This document shows, one piece after another, positions 16,285 through 23,836 of a DNA stretch of 53,715 nt. The DNA lies in contig JAIYDI010000038.1 in assembly GCA_027487555.1 (NCBI GenBank), forward strand, positions 1-53,715, written 5' to 3'. Under the pieces are notes generated by a model. It saw only the letters and a program-made list of their open reading frames with translations, searched no databases and was not told where the DNA came from. The translations under genes and the position numbers were made by a program. The stretch comes from Hyphomicrobiales bacterium (GTDB lineage: Bacteria > Pseudomonadota > Alphaproteobacteria > Rhizobiales > Devosiaceae). Numbering within the stretch: position 1 is the stretch's first letter; the number at the start of each line of letters is the position of its first letter.

Positions 16285-18579
16285 ATGGCAATCTCTTACT
16301 TCGATGCACCGGCAGGATCCGGGAAAACGCATGTGCTGATTGAGCACGCGCATCACTTGGCCCATCAGGGTCACAAAGTCCTCTTCGTACAACCCAGCCG
16401 CGAACTGATCACACGGACCATCAACGAAACGCTTGAGCCTTTGGGTGGTCGGTATTCCCATCGCGCAATCCATGGCGACACACACGGCGGCAATGTCGTC
16501 GCAGCCATAGGCAGCCATTTCCGGGATACCGCGCGCAATCAGGGCGAAATCCTCTTCATCACCCACGCTGCCTTCCTGCTGCTGCCGTTCCTCGAGAGGG
16601 CAGGGGACTGGATGGTAATCGTTGACGAGGTGCTCCAGGTCGATCTGTTCGAGAGCTTCAACATTCCCGATACGCATCGGCTGATCACCGATGCGCTGAC
16701 CTTCGTGCCGGGTGACGGCGGATATGGCAGGCTGGAGGCGGCAATCAGCTCGGCCTCATCATTCAGCCTCGATCAAATTGCCCGCAACCCGCGCAGTGAC
16801 CAGGTGCTGGCGCAGTTCAGTGGCTTCGCTCATCGCATGCTCTCGGATAACTGGGAGGTTTATGCCAGGCAGGAGAGCTTTAAGCGCCTTATTGCTGGCA
16901 ACAAGGGCGGCCAGCTTCAGACCTATTCGCTGCTGAACGCCTGCATATTCTTCCGCTTCGCGGAAACCATCATCGCATCGGCCTGCTTCACCGACAGCAT
17001 GCTCTACCAGTTGTGGTCAGGGCGCGGTGTGCAACTGCAACCAGTCGGCCAAGAGTTCTTTGACGGGCTGCGCTACCAGCTGCATGGCAACGGCGCACAG
17101 GTCACTATTCGATATGTTCTCGATGAGCACTGGTCCAAGACCAAGCGCGATATGGCCGTCGATGGCGGCGGCACACTAGGCGAGACGATCGTATCGCAGG
17201 TCGGGCAAGCGCTAGCCGGAGTGCCATTCGTTTGGATGGGCAACAAGGATCAGTCAGGGGCGTTCGACCATCTTCCCAATGCGACACAGCTGCCCAACTC
17301 ACCGCATGGGCGGAACGATTTCCAGCAGTTCCAGCATGTGGTGGTGCTTTCGGCGCTCAATCCGCCACCGACGCATTTTGCGTTCATGGATACGCTCGGG
17401 GTCAGCGGTGACGCACTGAAGACCGCGCACTACCGATCAGCGGTCTATCAAGCCGTGATGCGCAGCTCGATCCGCAACCCCGATGATCCCACGCCCAAGA
17501 CGGTCATCGTTATGGACCGGCCGACTGCCCACTGGCTGGCAGATTGTTTTCCTGGTGCGCGTGTTGAGCAACTCAACATGAATGCCACTGTGCCACACCG
17601 CCCGCGTGGCAGGCCTCGTGTTGGTGACTTGGCGCTGAGCCCCGCAGAACGTGTGCGGCGGTACCGGCAGAACAAGCGGGCAGCGTCAGCAAACCCGGCG
17701 ACGGTGACATATGGCTCTGTGTTCTCAACCAAGTTCGCTTCCACCAGCGCGCTGCAACTGGAACTGGACCACGCCGATGACGATGGGTTCATCGCGCTGC
17801 TCGCCGAGCTGCACCAGCGTGTGGTCGAGGCCAAAGACGACAATTTCCTAATCTCGCCGGCTACGTTCGATGCGGCAATGGCGGGTGTAGATACACAGCG
17901 GGGCTTCGACAACGTCTCTCATGCGCGCGGCATTTGGCTGGACTTCGATGACGGCGATCTCACGCATAACGATTTTGCAGCGGTGTTTCCCCTACTGCGC
18001 TTTGCGTCCTTCAACACCTACTCTTCGACCGCCACCAACAACCGCTGGCGAGCGTTCATTCCGACGTCGCGGGACATGAGCGCTGACGAGTACGCCAATG
18101 TCGTGGGGCAGATTGAGCGAGGATTGGTCGATCAGCGATGCGGCGACAGGTTCGCGGAAGGCAGACGGCACGGCCTTGATGCCAGCAAGATGCATGCCGC
18201 CTCACTATTTTACGCTCCCTGTCAGGCGGCTGATCCAACTGTGTCGTTTTTCCATGATCACAGCGAGCAGCCACGAACTGCCCTCGATGTAGATCACTGG
18301 ATGACGGCTGTAACATCTTCGATTGCCGCAAGGCCAATGGCGACGTTGCCATTGCTGCCTAGACCAATCGAACGAGCTGCAGTCGACAAGGCCATCGCCA
18401 AATGGCGAACAGCATCAGCTGGCTCCGGCCACAGCGCCTTCTTTGCTTTAGCAGCACAACTGAAGCGCGCTGGCATGTCGGCCATTGAAATGGAGAGCTT
18501 GCTGAAGCAAGAGGCACAGCACGGACGATCGCCACGTGAGCGCCATGCTGAAATCCCGAACCTCATCGCGCCAGTCTGA
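16285..18579 (+). CDS. Helicase-primase fusion protein of element B
   Basis: The 764-residue homologue of the protein at 207 has the same layout: P-loop APAGSGKTH (8-16), VIVDEVLQVD (about 110-119), AT-hook-like PRGRPRVG linker, then primase-like LDFDDGDL, YSSTATNNRWRAFIP and KMHAASLFYAPCQA segments and a PriCT-like tail (SGHSAFFALAAQLKRAGM). The C-terminus is shorter than in element A and is not followed directly by the HTH-like gene: about 490 bases with a copy of the 38-bp repeat intervene. The start has GAAAGG 5 nt upstream. It is likely the replication initiator/primase of element B. Confidence 0.8.
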   Translation: MAISYFDAPAGSGKTHVLIEHAHHLAHQGHKVLFVQPSRELITRTINETLEPLGGRYSHRAIHGDTHGGNVVAAIGSHFRDTARNQGEILFITHAAFLLLPFLERAGDWMVIVDEVLQVDLFESFNIPDTHRLITDALTFVPGDGGYGRLEAAISSASSFSLDQIARNPRSDQVLAQFSGFAHRMLSDNWEVYARQESFKRLIAGNKGGQLQTYSLLNACIFFRFAETIIASACFTDSMLYQLWSGRGVQLQPVGQEFFDGLRYQLHGNGAQVTIRYVLDEHWSKTKRDMAVDGGGTLGETIVSQVGQALAGVPFVWMGNKDQSGAFDHLPNATQLPNSPHGRNDFQQFQHVVVLSALNPPPTHFAFMDTLGVSGDALKTAHYRSAVYQAVMRSSIRNPDDPTPKTVIVMDRPTAHWLADCFPGARVEQLNMNATVPHRPRGRPRVGDLALSPAERVRRYRQNKRAASANPATVTYGSVFSTKFASTSALQLELDHADDDGFIALLAELHQRVVEAKDDNFLISPATFDAAMAGVDTQRGFDNVSHARGIWLDFDDGDLTHNDFAAVFPLLRFASFNTYSSTATNNRWRAFIPTSRDMSADEYANVVGQIERGLVDQRCGDRFAEGRRHGLDASKMHAASLFYAPCQAADPTVSFFHDHSEQPRTALDVDHWMTAVTSSIAARPMATLPLLPRPIERAAVDKAIAKWRTASAGSGHSAFFALAAQLKRAGMSAIEMESLLKQEAQHGRSPRERHAEIPNLIAPV

Positions 18580-19066
18580 GTAACACAGCTGGTGGCAATG
18601 ATCGGCGACGAACCTGGTCTGCTGGCGTTCGTCGTCGGCTCCATCGACGTTTTGAACTACTCGACTGCTGTGCCAACCAGCGTCGTGTTGACACGACTCT
18701 TGCCGTGACCTTGGTCCACGCAGAACCAGCCGATTAGCAGCCGAGCGTCATTGGGCTTGCTCCAGTGGCATAGTTGCCGTCAGGGACAAAGCCCTCGCTG
18801 CGCGCGTGCTGCTCACCTCGTTCGTCCGGCTTCGCAAGCTCCGCCGTCTCATTCGTGAGCGCGCTCTTTGGTCCAACACCCGATTATGCCTATAAACTCA
18901 CCATGTAACGAAAAGACCTTTATATAGATGATTTCGTTACATCTTTCATCGATGGCGGCTCACAAGACACTGAGTGCGCGCGACGGCAGCTAACGAAATG
19001 GGCAATGGCGCAACCACGCATTCGGGAGCTCATTCGGTGTGCGATTCGTGCTCAGTTGCTAAATAC
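18580..19066. other. Gene-free spacer after primase B, absent from element A
   Basis: In element A the HTH-like gene follows the primase within a few bases; here 487 bases intervene. They hold GTCGTGT-TG-ACACGAC (18682-18697), a block from about 18795 similar to 15916-15995, and the 38-bp inverted repeat (18904-18941). Homology with element A resumes at GTTGCTAAATAC (about 19055). The spacer looks like a duplicated copy of the upstream control region. Confidence 0.6.
18904..18941. repeat. 38-bp inverted repeat, right copy
   Basis: Identical over all 38 bases to 16029-16066 and in the same orientation. The flanks are similar on the left (GTGAGC...CTCTTT) and right (CTCACAAG...GAGTGCGCG) but clearly diverged, so the perfect match of the 38-mer points to functional constraint or recent conversion. 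Confidence 0.75.
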
Positions 19067-19069
19067 GTG

Positions 19070-19399
19070 ATGAGAACAAAATCCACCAAAACCTACACAA
19101 AGGCCAAACTCGACATCGACTCCGCACTAGTCGAGCAGCTCAAGCAAATCGGCATTGTCTCCGGCATCACCGACCTCAGCAGGGCTTTAGGCAAAAACGC
19201 CACCTACTTCGCTTGCATGCGCAAGCGCGGGTACAGCCTGCACGTTGGCAGCCTCGCATTCCTGCAAGCTCGTCTTTCCCGAGAAATGGACGAGGTAACC
19301 GACGCGAGAAAACGAGCGCGACTGCGGATCGCTGTCAGCGCCATCAACGAGGCCATTCATGAAAAGTGCAAGCTGCGTGAGTTGGAGCTGCTCAGTTGA
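19070..19399 (+). CDS. Small HTH-like protein (element B)
   Basis: The 109-residue homologue of the product at 2551 has the same TDLSRALGKNATYFACMRKRG core and the same EKCKLRELELLS C-terminus. The start is taken at the ATG at 19070 (a GTG at 19067 is adjacent) where homology with element A begins; a longer reading from 18974 has no support in A. Its stop overlaps the next start in TGATG. A Cro-like DNA-binding role is inferred. Confidence 0.65.
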   Translation: MRTKSTKTYTKAKLDIDSALVEQLKQIGIVSGITDLSRALGKNATYFACMRKRGYSLHVGSLAFLQARLSREMDEVTDARKRARLRIAVSAINEAIHEKCKLRELELLS

Positions 19400-19644
19400 T
19401 GCGCGTCGATGACCTGGAAGATGACCACAACATCAAGCTGCGGCAAGAACTCACTGTGGCGGCCCGAGGGTGGCAGGGTAGGGCGTGGCGCATGCAGGTC
19501 GTGCTGGCGCACTGTGCCAAGCGCTTTCGTCGAACAGGTGTGCGGACTGATAGGGATGCCGAGCTGATGACGCTGTCCTGGTATAGGCTGCAGGAGGCGA
19601 TCTACAACCTCAACCTCATCAAGCAGGCGCTGATTGGGCTATAG
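19399..19644 (+). CDS. Small helical protein in the coupled slot (element B)
   Basis: The 81-residue product is translationally coupled to the HTH-like gene by TGATG. It is basic and Trp-containing (ARGWQGRAWRMQVVLAHCAKRFRR) with a helical C-terminus (LSWYRLQEAIYNLNLIKQAL). It does not resemble the coiled-coil protein in the same slot of element A (2880-3095). Function unknown. Confidence 0.5.
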   Translation: MRVDDLEDDHNIKLRQELTVAARGWQGRAWRMQVVLAHCAKRFRRTGVRTDRDAELMTLSWYRLQEAIYNLNLIKQALIGL

Positions 19645-19651
19645 CTGGGGA

Positions 19652-19756
19652 CTGGCGTCTGCGCTGCCCTACGATGCACGTACAGCCCCAAAGTCCACCC
19701 TCCCGCTACCCACATAGCTGCTCGCCCCTCTTGACGCTGTAGGGCAGACTTGCGCC
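19652..19756. repeat. Structured repeat, copy 3 of 4 (element B)
   Basis: The outer stem pairs CTGCCCTAC (19664-19672) with GTAGGGCAG (19739-19747). The inner segment CCCGCTAcccacaTAGCTG corresponds to CCGCTA/TAGCGG in copy 1. It follows the coupled small gene and precedes the cargo slot of element B, whereas copy 1 follows the cargo of element A. Confidence 0.6.
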
Positions 19757-20078
19757 TATGCATAACAGTCTCTGAATTCTCAGACGAAAACTGTAACTAT
19801 TTGAATGCTGACCTCTCCAGTGTGGGTGAAAAAACAAGGCGCACGAAGGGCTCAGAACATGAGCATTCCTGCGTTTCTTTATCTTTTAATCCTGGATATG
19901 GAGTGCTAACACGCACTTCGTTCTTCAAAAATCAGACACTAATAATTCATTGCGGCTGCATGCAGGGCTCGTTCTGAATGGTATAGTTTAGTCGTGCTGC
20001 GCTCGATCTCGCACCACACTAACGCTCGGTTCCGCTAGCGTCCACTCGGGCGGGAGTAGTGCGAACGAGGAGTATGAA
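19757..20078. other. Region without a convincing gene
   Basis: A 75-codon reading from 19750 to 19977 has no ribosome site and an irregular composition, and I do not call it. The sequence is more AT-rich than its surroundings, which fits recently acquired cargo DNA. The last 40 bases contain the ribosome site of the next gene. Confidence 0.4.
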
Positions 20079-20330
20079 ATGGCGGGTTGTCAGGACGTTC
20101 TGACCGAGACTTTTTTGATGCTGATAGCTCAGAAGGCGTCAGCTGAGGTGATTCTCGAGGTGCTTGTGGACGAAGCTGCTTTGCTGTTTCCAAGCCTTCA
20201 GCGACCAGATTTAGAGGCGATAGTAATAGGTGTGTTAGAAGAAGCGAAGAAGCAAAAATTATTCAACCGAAGTAAAGGCAACATTGTTCATTTTCCGAAA
20301 AGGGAGCTGCGGGGGCGCGCGACGAATTAA
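20079..20330 (+). CDS. Small hypothetical protein (cargo of element B)
   Basis: An 83-residue protein with a good ribosome site (GAGGAG, 7 nt before the ATG). It is mostly helical and acidic (ASAEVILEVLVDEAALLF, DLEAIVIGVLEEAKKQ) with a basic C-terminus. No family recognised. AT-rich flanks and a position in the variable slot suggest cargo. Confidence 0.6.
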   Translation: MAGCQDVLTETFLMLIAQKASAEVILEVLVDEAALLFPSLQRPDLEAIVIGVLEEAKKQKLFNRSKGNIVHFPKRELRGRATN

Positions 20331-20433
20331 ATAATCTGCGTCGTTTATCGTGCAATTAACATTGATTGATCATATACCGTGTTGAATATGTCTTAAAATC
20401 TGTGTTAGGCCATGCGCCGAAATGTATATGGGC

Positions 20434-20715
20434 TCACTTGTCTTTTTCGCTGTCAGCGGATTGACGCGCAAATATGAGGCCGATGGTAGCGAGGGCGCCG
20501 CCAACGACGACCAGTGCTCCGCCTATCCACAGCAGGTATGGTGCAAGCCAATAGGTCTTCTTTACCCACTGGATGTTGAGCGCGGCAATCTTTGGTGGCG
20601 TGTCAGCCGAGCTTAAGGAGGAAATCATCGCTGCTACGTGCAGATCCATGGCAAACCCCAGCAGCCAGCAGGCTAGTCCCGCTGCAAGCACCATCCAACC
20701 AACGCCGTGTGTCAC
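20434..20715 (-). CDS. Small two-helix membrane protein (cargo of element B)
   Basis: A 93-residue protein starting at a GTG with GGAG 8 nt upstream. Hydrophobic helices span about residues 6-32 (VGWMVLAAGLACWLLGFAMD) and 58-85 (YLLWIGGALVVVGGALATIG), with a short loop and a charged C-terminus (SADSEKDK). No family recognised. It is oriented against the other genes of the element, typical of accessory cargo. A defence or superinfection role is possible but unsupported. Confidence 0.6.
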   Translation of the reverse strand: MTHGVGWMVLAAGLACWLLGFAMDLHVAAMISSLSSADTPPKIAALNIQWVKKTYWLAPYLLWIGGALVVVGGALATIGLIFARQSADSEKDK

Positions 20716-20919
20716 TTTTGCACTCCATCTGGCGGAATAAGACTGCAGCGATTAACGGAAGCGGTTTGTGATACGTTTGAGCGATGTCAAACAGCCTTCC
20801 CGGATCGCACCTATATGCGCTGAGATAGGTGCAAAATGACGAATGTCTTGCGCGGGCTTGGTAGTGAGGCCGGCTGAGGTTCAGTTTGGAGGCGTCATTT
20901 CGGTAGGAATATCAGATAG

Positions 20920-21402
20920 ATGGCCACATGCTTGCTTCATCGGAACGCGATGGAGAGCATGATGAATATGCTGAAGGAACTGACGTTTGCGGCAGTGCCG
21001 CGTGAGAATTCGCTGTCGCCCCAGCAGAAGCGGCGCAACAAGCTGATCGCCCATTTGCGGGAGCAACTGGCAATGGCGGAAGCTGAAATCGACGGCCGCA
21101 TCCATGTCGTCAAGAAGCGCCGCTGGGAGCGTACGCAGGACGGGCAGAAGCACCTTGTCGAGGTAAACAAGCGGCTTAAGCAGTGGTGGCGTCGGCAGCA
21201 GGACGGCAAGCTGCTGCTCACCGTGCGCTATGGCGCAAAGGCCATCGAGTTCGAAAAGGGCAAGGACGCCGTCGTGCTTGCCGATTTGCGAGAGCTGGCA
21301 ACGGTGCTGCCGAAGCTGATTGCGGCAACCGAAGCTGGCGAACTCGACGGCCACATCAATGCTGTGACAAAGGCGAAGCAGCCGACGGTGATGAAGCGCT
21401 AA
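20920..21402 (+). CDS. DUF6641-like protein (element B)
   Basis: The 160-residue homologue of 8221-8703 differs at only a few positions (for example SPQQKRRNKL for TPQQKRRDKL, WWRRQQDGK for WWKPQQDGK). The upstream 27 bases (GTCATTTCGGTAGGAATATC and beyond) are also conserved. A start at 20968 (MLKELTF) is possible. The very high conservation compared with the rest of the backbone suggests strong constraint or recent exchange between A and B. Function unknown. Confidence 0.75.
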   Translation: MATCLLHRNAMESMMNMLKELTFAAVPRENSLSPQQKRRNKLIAHLREQLAMAEAEIDGRIHVVKKRRWERTQDGQKHLVEVNKRLKQWWRRQQDGKLLLTVRYGAKAIEFEKGKDAVVLADLRELATVLPKLIAATEAGELDGHINAVTKAKQPTVMKR

Positions 21403-21519
21403 ACGACGCCTGCTGCAGCAAACCTTAACAAGCGCGGGTCATTCCGCGCTTGTCTCACATGCAGCTCGTCGCCTTATCAGCACAGAATCAAGTACGCTGG
21501 TTGGGTAGGAGGCCAACGA

Positions 21520-22299
21520 TTGATCCCGCTGCCGCCAGAGTTTGAGAAGATAGATGCGCAGCTGAGGGCGCGGCGTATTACAGGGCAAGAAGCGTCACAA
21601 GCCATATTTTCCGCTCGCCTTAGGCTCGGCCCGCCTTGGCACTGGAAGTCGTGGAAGTCCGCTCGTTTGAAAGTGCTGGGAAACGCCTGCGAGACTTGCG
21701 GAGCTGGTCGTGAGGCAATCCTGTACGTGCAACATACAGTCAGACTGCCCAAGATCACCGACCACAAGGAACGCGCGAAAAGCGAACTAGCTGGCAGGGA
21801 GTTTGAACCGATCGACTATGCAGGGTTGCGCCAGCAAATGTACGCCATTCGAGATGGCACTGAGCCGGAAATGCGCGACTGCTGTCCGTTGTGCGGCAGC
21901 CTTTCCATTCAATATCGAAAAAAGGCGGCGACCTGGATTTGCAATAGCAAGTCGACCGGCCAGTACTGCGCTCACGTCTTTGAGGTGCCGGCCAAAAAGC
22001 CAGCGCTGACACCTGATCAAAAGAAGTCGATCAAGCGTGAGAAACGCCAGACTTGGCGGGACATCATCCTCAATCGCGAGGATGACTGGATGCGTAATGC
22101 CATTTTGGGTTGGATAGACGAGATGCGGGTCTATCTCTCCCTGAAGCACACCAAGACGCTGTGCAAGCGCTGCGCCTTTCTCGAGGACATGACCGACTGC
22201 AAGTCGTGCTTGTCCTGCGGGTTCGCGTACCCCAGGACAGAGCAAATATGCCCCGACTGCGGCGAACCAGATGCCTATGTCGCAGTTGGGACAACTTGA
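21520..22299 (+). CDS. Three-zinc-ribbon protein (element B)
   Basis: This 259-residue protein starts at a TTG with a strong TAGGAGG 6-7 nt upstream and aligns end to end with 8871-9650. The Cys clusters are CETCGAG, CCPLCG, CKRC, CLSCGF and CPDCG, with conserved WICNS-STGQYCAHVF in the middle. The spacing suggests three zinc ribbons. It is part of the constant block DUF6641-like / zinc-ribbon / integrase. A nucleic-acid-binding role, perhaps in excision or replication, is plausible but not shown. Confidence 0.78.
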   Translation: MIPLPPEFEKIDAQLRARRITGQEASQAIFSARLRLGPPWHWKSWKSARLKVLGNACETCGAGREAILYVQHTVRLPKITDHKERAKSELAGREFEPIDYAGLRQQMYAIRDGTEPEMRDCCPLCGSLSIQYRKKAATWICNSKSTGQYCAHVFEVPAKKPALTPDQKKSIKREKRQTWRDIILNREDDWMRNAILGWIDEMRVYLSLKHTKTLCKRCAFLEDMTDCKSCLSCGFAYPRTEQICPDCGEPDAYVAVGTT

Positions 22300-22300
22300 G

Positions 22301-22402
22301 CCGGCGTCTGCTTTGCGTTTGCAGCGCCCTACAGCCCCAACGCCCAGCCAGCCCGCTACCAATATAGCTGCCCGCCCATCTTGAAGCAGTAGGGGCAGAT
22401 TT
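22301..22402. repeat. Structured repeat, copy 4 of 4 (element B)
   Basis: It contains GCGTCTGC, CGCCCTACAGCCCC, the inner CCCGCTAccaatATAGCTG and the 3' arm GCAGTAGGGGCAGATTTT. It begins directly after the stop of the zinc-ribbon gene, as copy 2 does in element A, and ends in a T run, so it could act as a terminator. Confidence 0.6.
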
Positions 22403-22532
22403 TCCCAAGTAGCATGGCTACCGCAAACCGCACCCACTGAAGCTGGCAACAGGCCGGCGTGACTACCGCCGATAACGTTGCGCTAACCCAACGGTGGCAG
22501 CATCACAGCCGGCGGAAACGTACCGAGTACCG

Positions 22533-23735
22533 CTAGCTCTCTTTCAGCTTATGCGTGTCTTTGAGCTTGCCACCCAACGTGGTCGCCATCAGCTTGGGCG
22601 TCGCTTGCTTGCCGTAGTACTGCTGGATCATCTCGACGCTGGTGCCCATGTTGCGGGCTACGTCGTAGATGCCGATGCCGTCACGCAGTGCCATCACCGC
22701 ATAGTAGTGCCGCAGGCTGTACAGCGAGAAGGCGTTTCCGGCTGAGTTGGTCTTTCGCTCCGCTAGCTCCAGCACCTTCGCGAACTGGTCGGCCAGGGAA
22801 ATCACCTGCGATCCATCCGCCATTGCGAAGAACCAGGCATTGGGATCCGGCTTTTCGCCCTTGCTAGCGAGCACACGCTCAACGTGCGGCACCACCGATG
22901 CCACCGGAATGACATCGCGTTCACCTGTTTTGCCGCGCACCACAAAGCGATAGTTCAGCCGATTATGATGGTCGTAGAGCTTGTGAATGTCGCGAACCTT
23001 GAGGTTGTTCGCCTCTCCTACACGCATACCCGAACGAGCGAGGATCACGACATAGTCCTCCAGCAGCTGCCGTGTGTGGAGGTACTTCGGGTTCTTGCAG
23101 GCTTTGATCCACTTATCGATCGCGTGCAGTACGCCGCGATAATCGCTGTTCTCAAACGCCGGACGAACGCGCTTCTTTTTCGGTGTGTACGTGAAGATCG
23201 GCAGCGGAAGTAAACCGCGCCAACCCTGCTCGTGCGCCCACTTGATCACCGCTTTGGCGATCATGAGATCGAACTGAAGCGTCTTGTCGGTCGGGTTGAC
23301 CTTCACGTTCCGCTTCTTCGCTTCGTTGGGGCGTTGCGTGTAATAGTCCCTGCGCCACTGGACGTACTCGCGCAGCTCCTTATCACCGATAGCGGTAATG
23401 AGCTTGCTGCCAGCGTATGCCTGCCAAAACCGCACGACACGCTTGATCTGACGCAGCATCCCGTCTGACGTACGACCTTGCCGGTTCTCAGCTTCGCGGT
23501 GCTTCACATACTCGTCGATCACTTCGCCAAATGTCTTGGCGCTGATCGGAATGCCATGTTCGGCACTGAATTCGAATTTGTGGACGAGCTTTTCGGCAGC
23601 TTTGATTGCTACAGCAAGGTCGCCGGTTTTGAGGCTGCGATAGACGTATTTCCCATCTACCCGAATGCGTGCCTGATAGGTGCCTTCGCGCTTAAAGACG
23701 ACTGCGTTGTCGTCAATTTGCGTTAGGTCTTCCAT
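22533..23735 (-). CDS. Tyrosine integrase of element B
   Basis: The 400-residue protein has SGMRVGEANNL, RGKTGERDV, SLRHYYAVMA and EMIQQYYGKQ, the full catalytic set of a tyrosine recombinase. It differs from integrase A mainly in scattered positions of the central region (for example KNPKYLHTRQLLEDYVVILARSG). The ATG at 23735 is followed by the same opening residues as in the other copies. Its upstream region reaches the att core at 23849 within about 110 bases. It probably inserted the element at the SEC-C codons of the sulfotransferase gene. Confidence 0.92.
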   Translation of the reverse strand: MEDLTQIDDNAVVFKREGTYQARIRVDGKYVYRSLKTGDLAVAIKAAEKLVHKFEFSAEHGIPISAKTFGEVIDEYVKHREAENRQGRTSDGMLRQIKRVVRFWQAYAGSKLITAIGDKELREYVQWRRDYYTQRPNEAKKRNVKVNPTDKTLQFDLMIAKAVIKWAHEQGWRGLLPLPIFTYTPKKKRVRPAFENSDYRGVLHAIDKWIKACKNPKYLHTRQLLEDYVVILARSGMRVGEANNLKVRDIHKLYDHHNRLNYRFVVRGKTGERDVIPVASVVPHVERVLASKGEKPDPNAWFFAMADGSQVISLADQFAKVLELAERKTNSAGNAFSLYSLRHYYAVMALRDGIGIYDVARNMGTSVEMIQQYYGKQATPKLMATTLGGKLKDTHKLKES

Positions 23736-23763
23736 CCGGTTTGCCTAGCATTTGCCTAGGAAT

Positions 23764-23803
23764 GCACACAGGAACCACATTTGCATATGTGGTGCCTATG
23801 TGC
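23764..23803. promoter_or_regulatory. Nested palindrome upstream of integrase B
   Basis: Same layout as at 11105: GCACACAGG / CCTATGTGC outside and CCACAT / ATGTGG (23775-23792) inside. It is base-for-base conserved with element A and may be an arm-type site or operator. Confidence 0.5.
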
Positions 23804-23836
23804 AACCGGAAGAAATACCTGTTATATTACAAGCAC

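Noticed and set aside
19750..19977. 75-codon reading in the cargo slot of element B
   Set aside because: No ribosome site, no domain, and it starts inside structured repeat copy 3.
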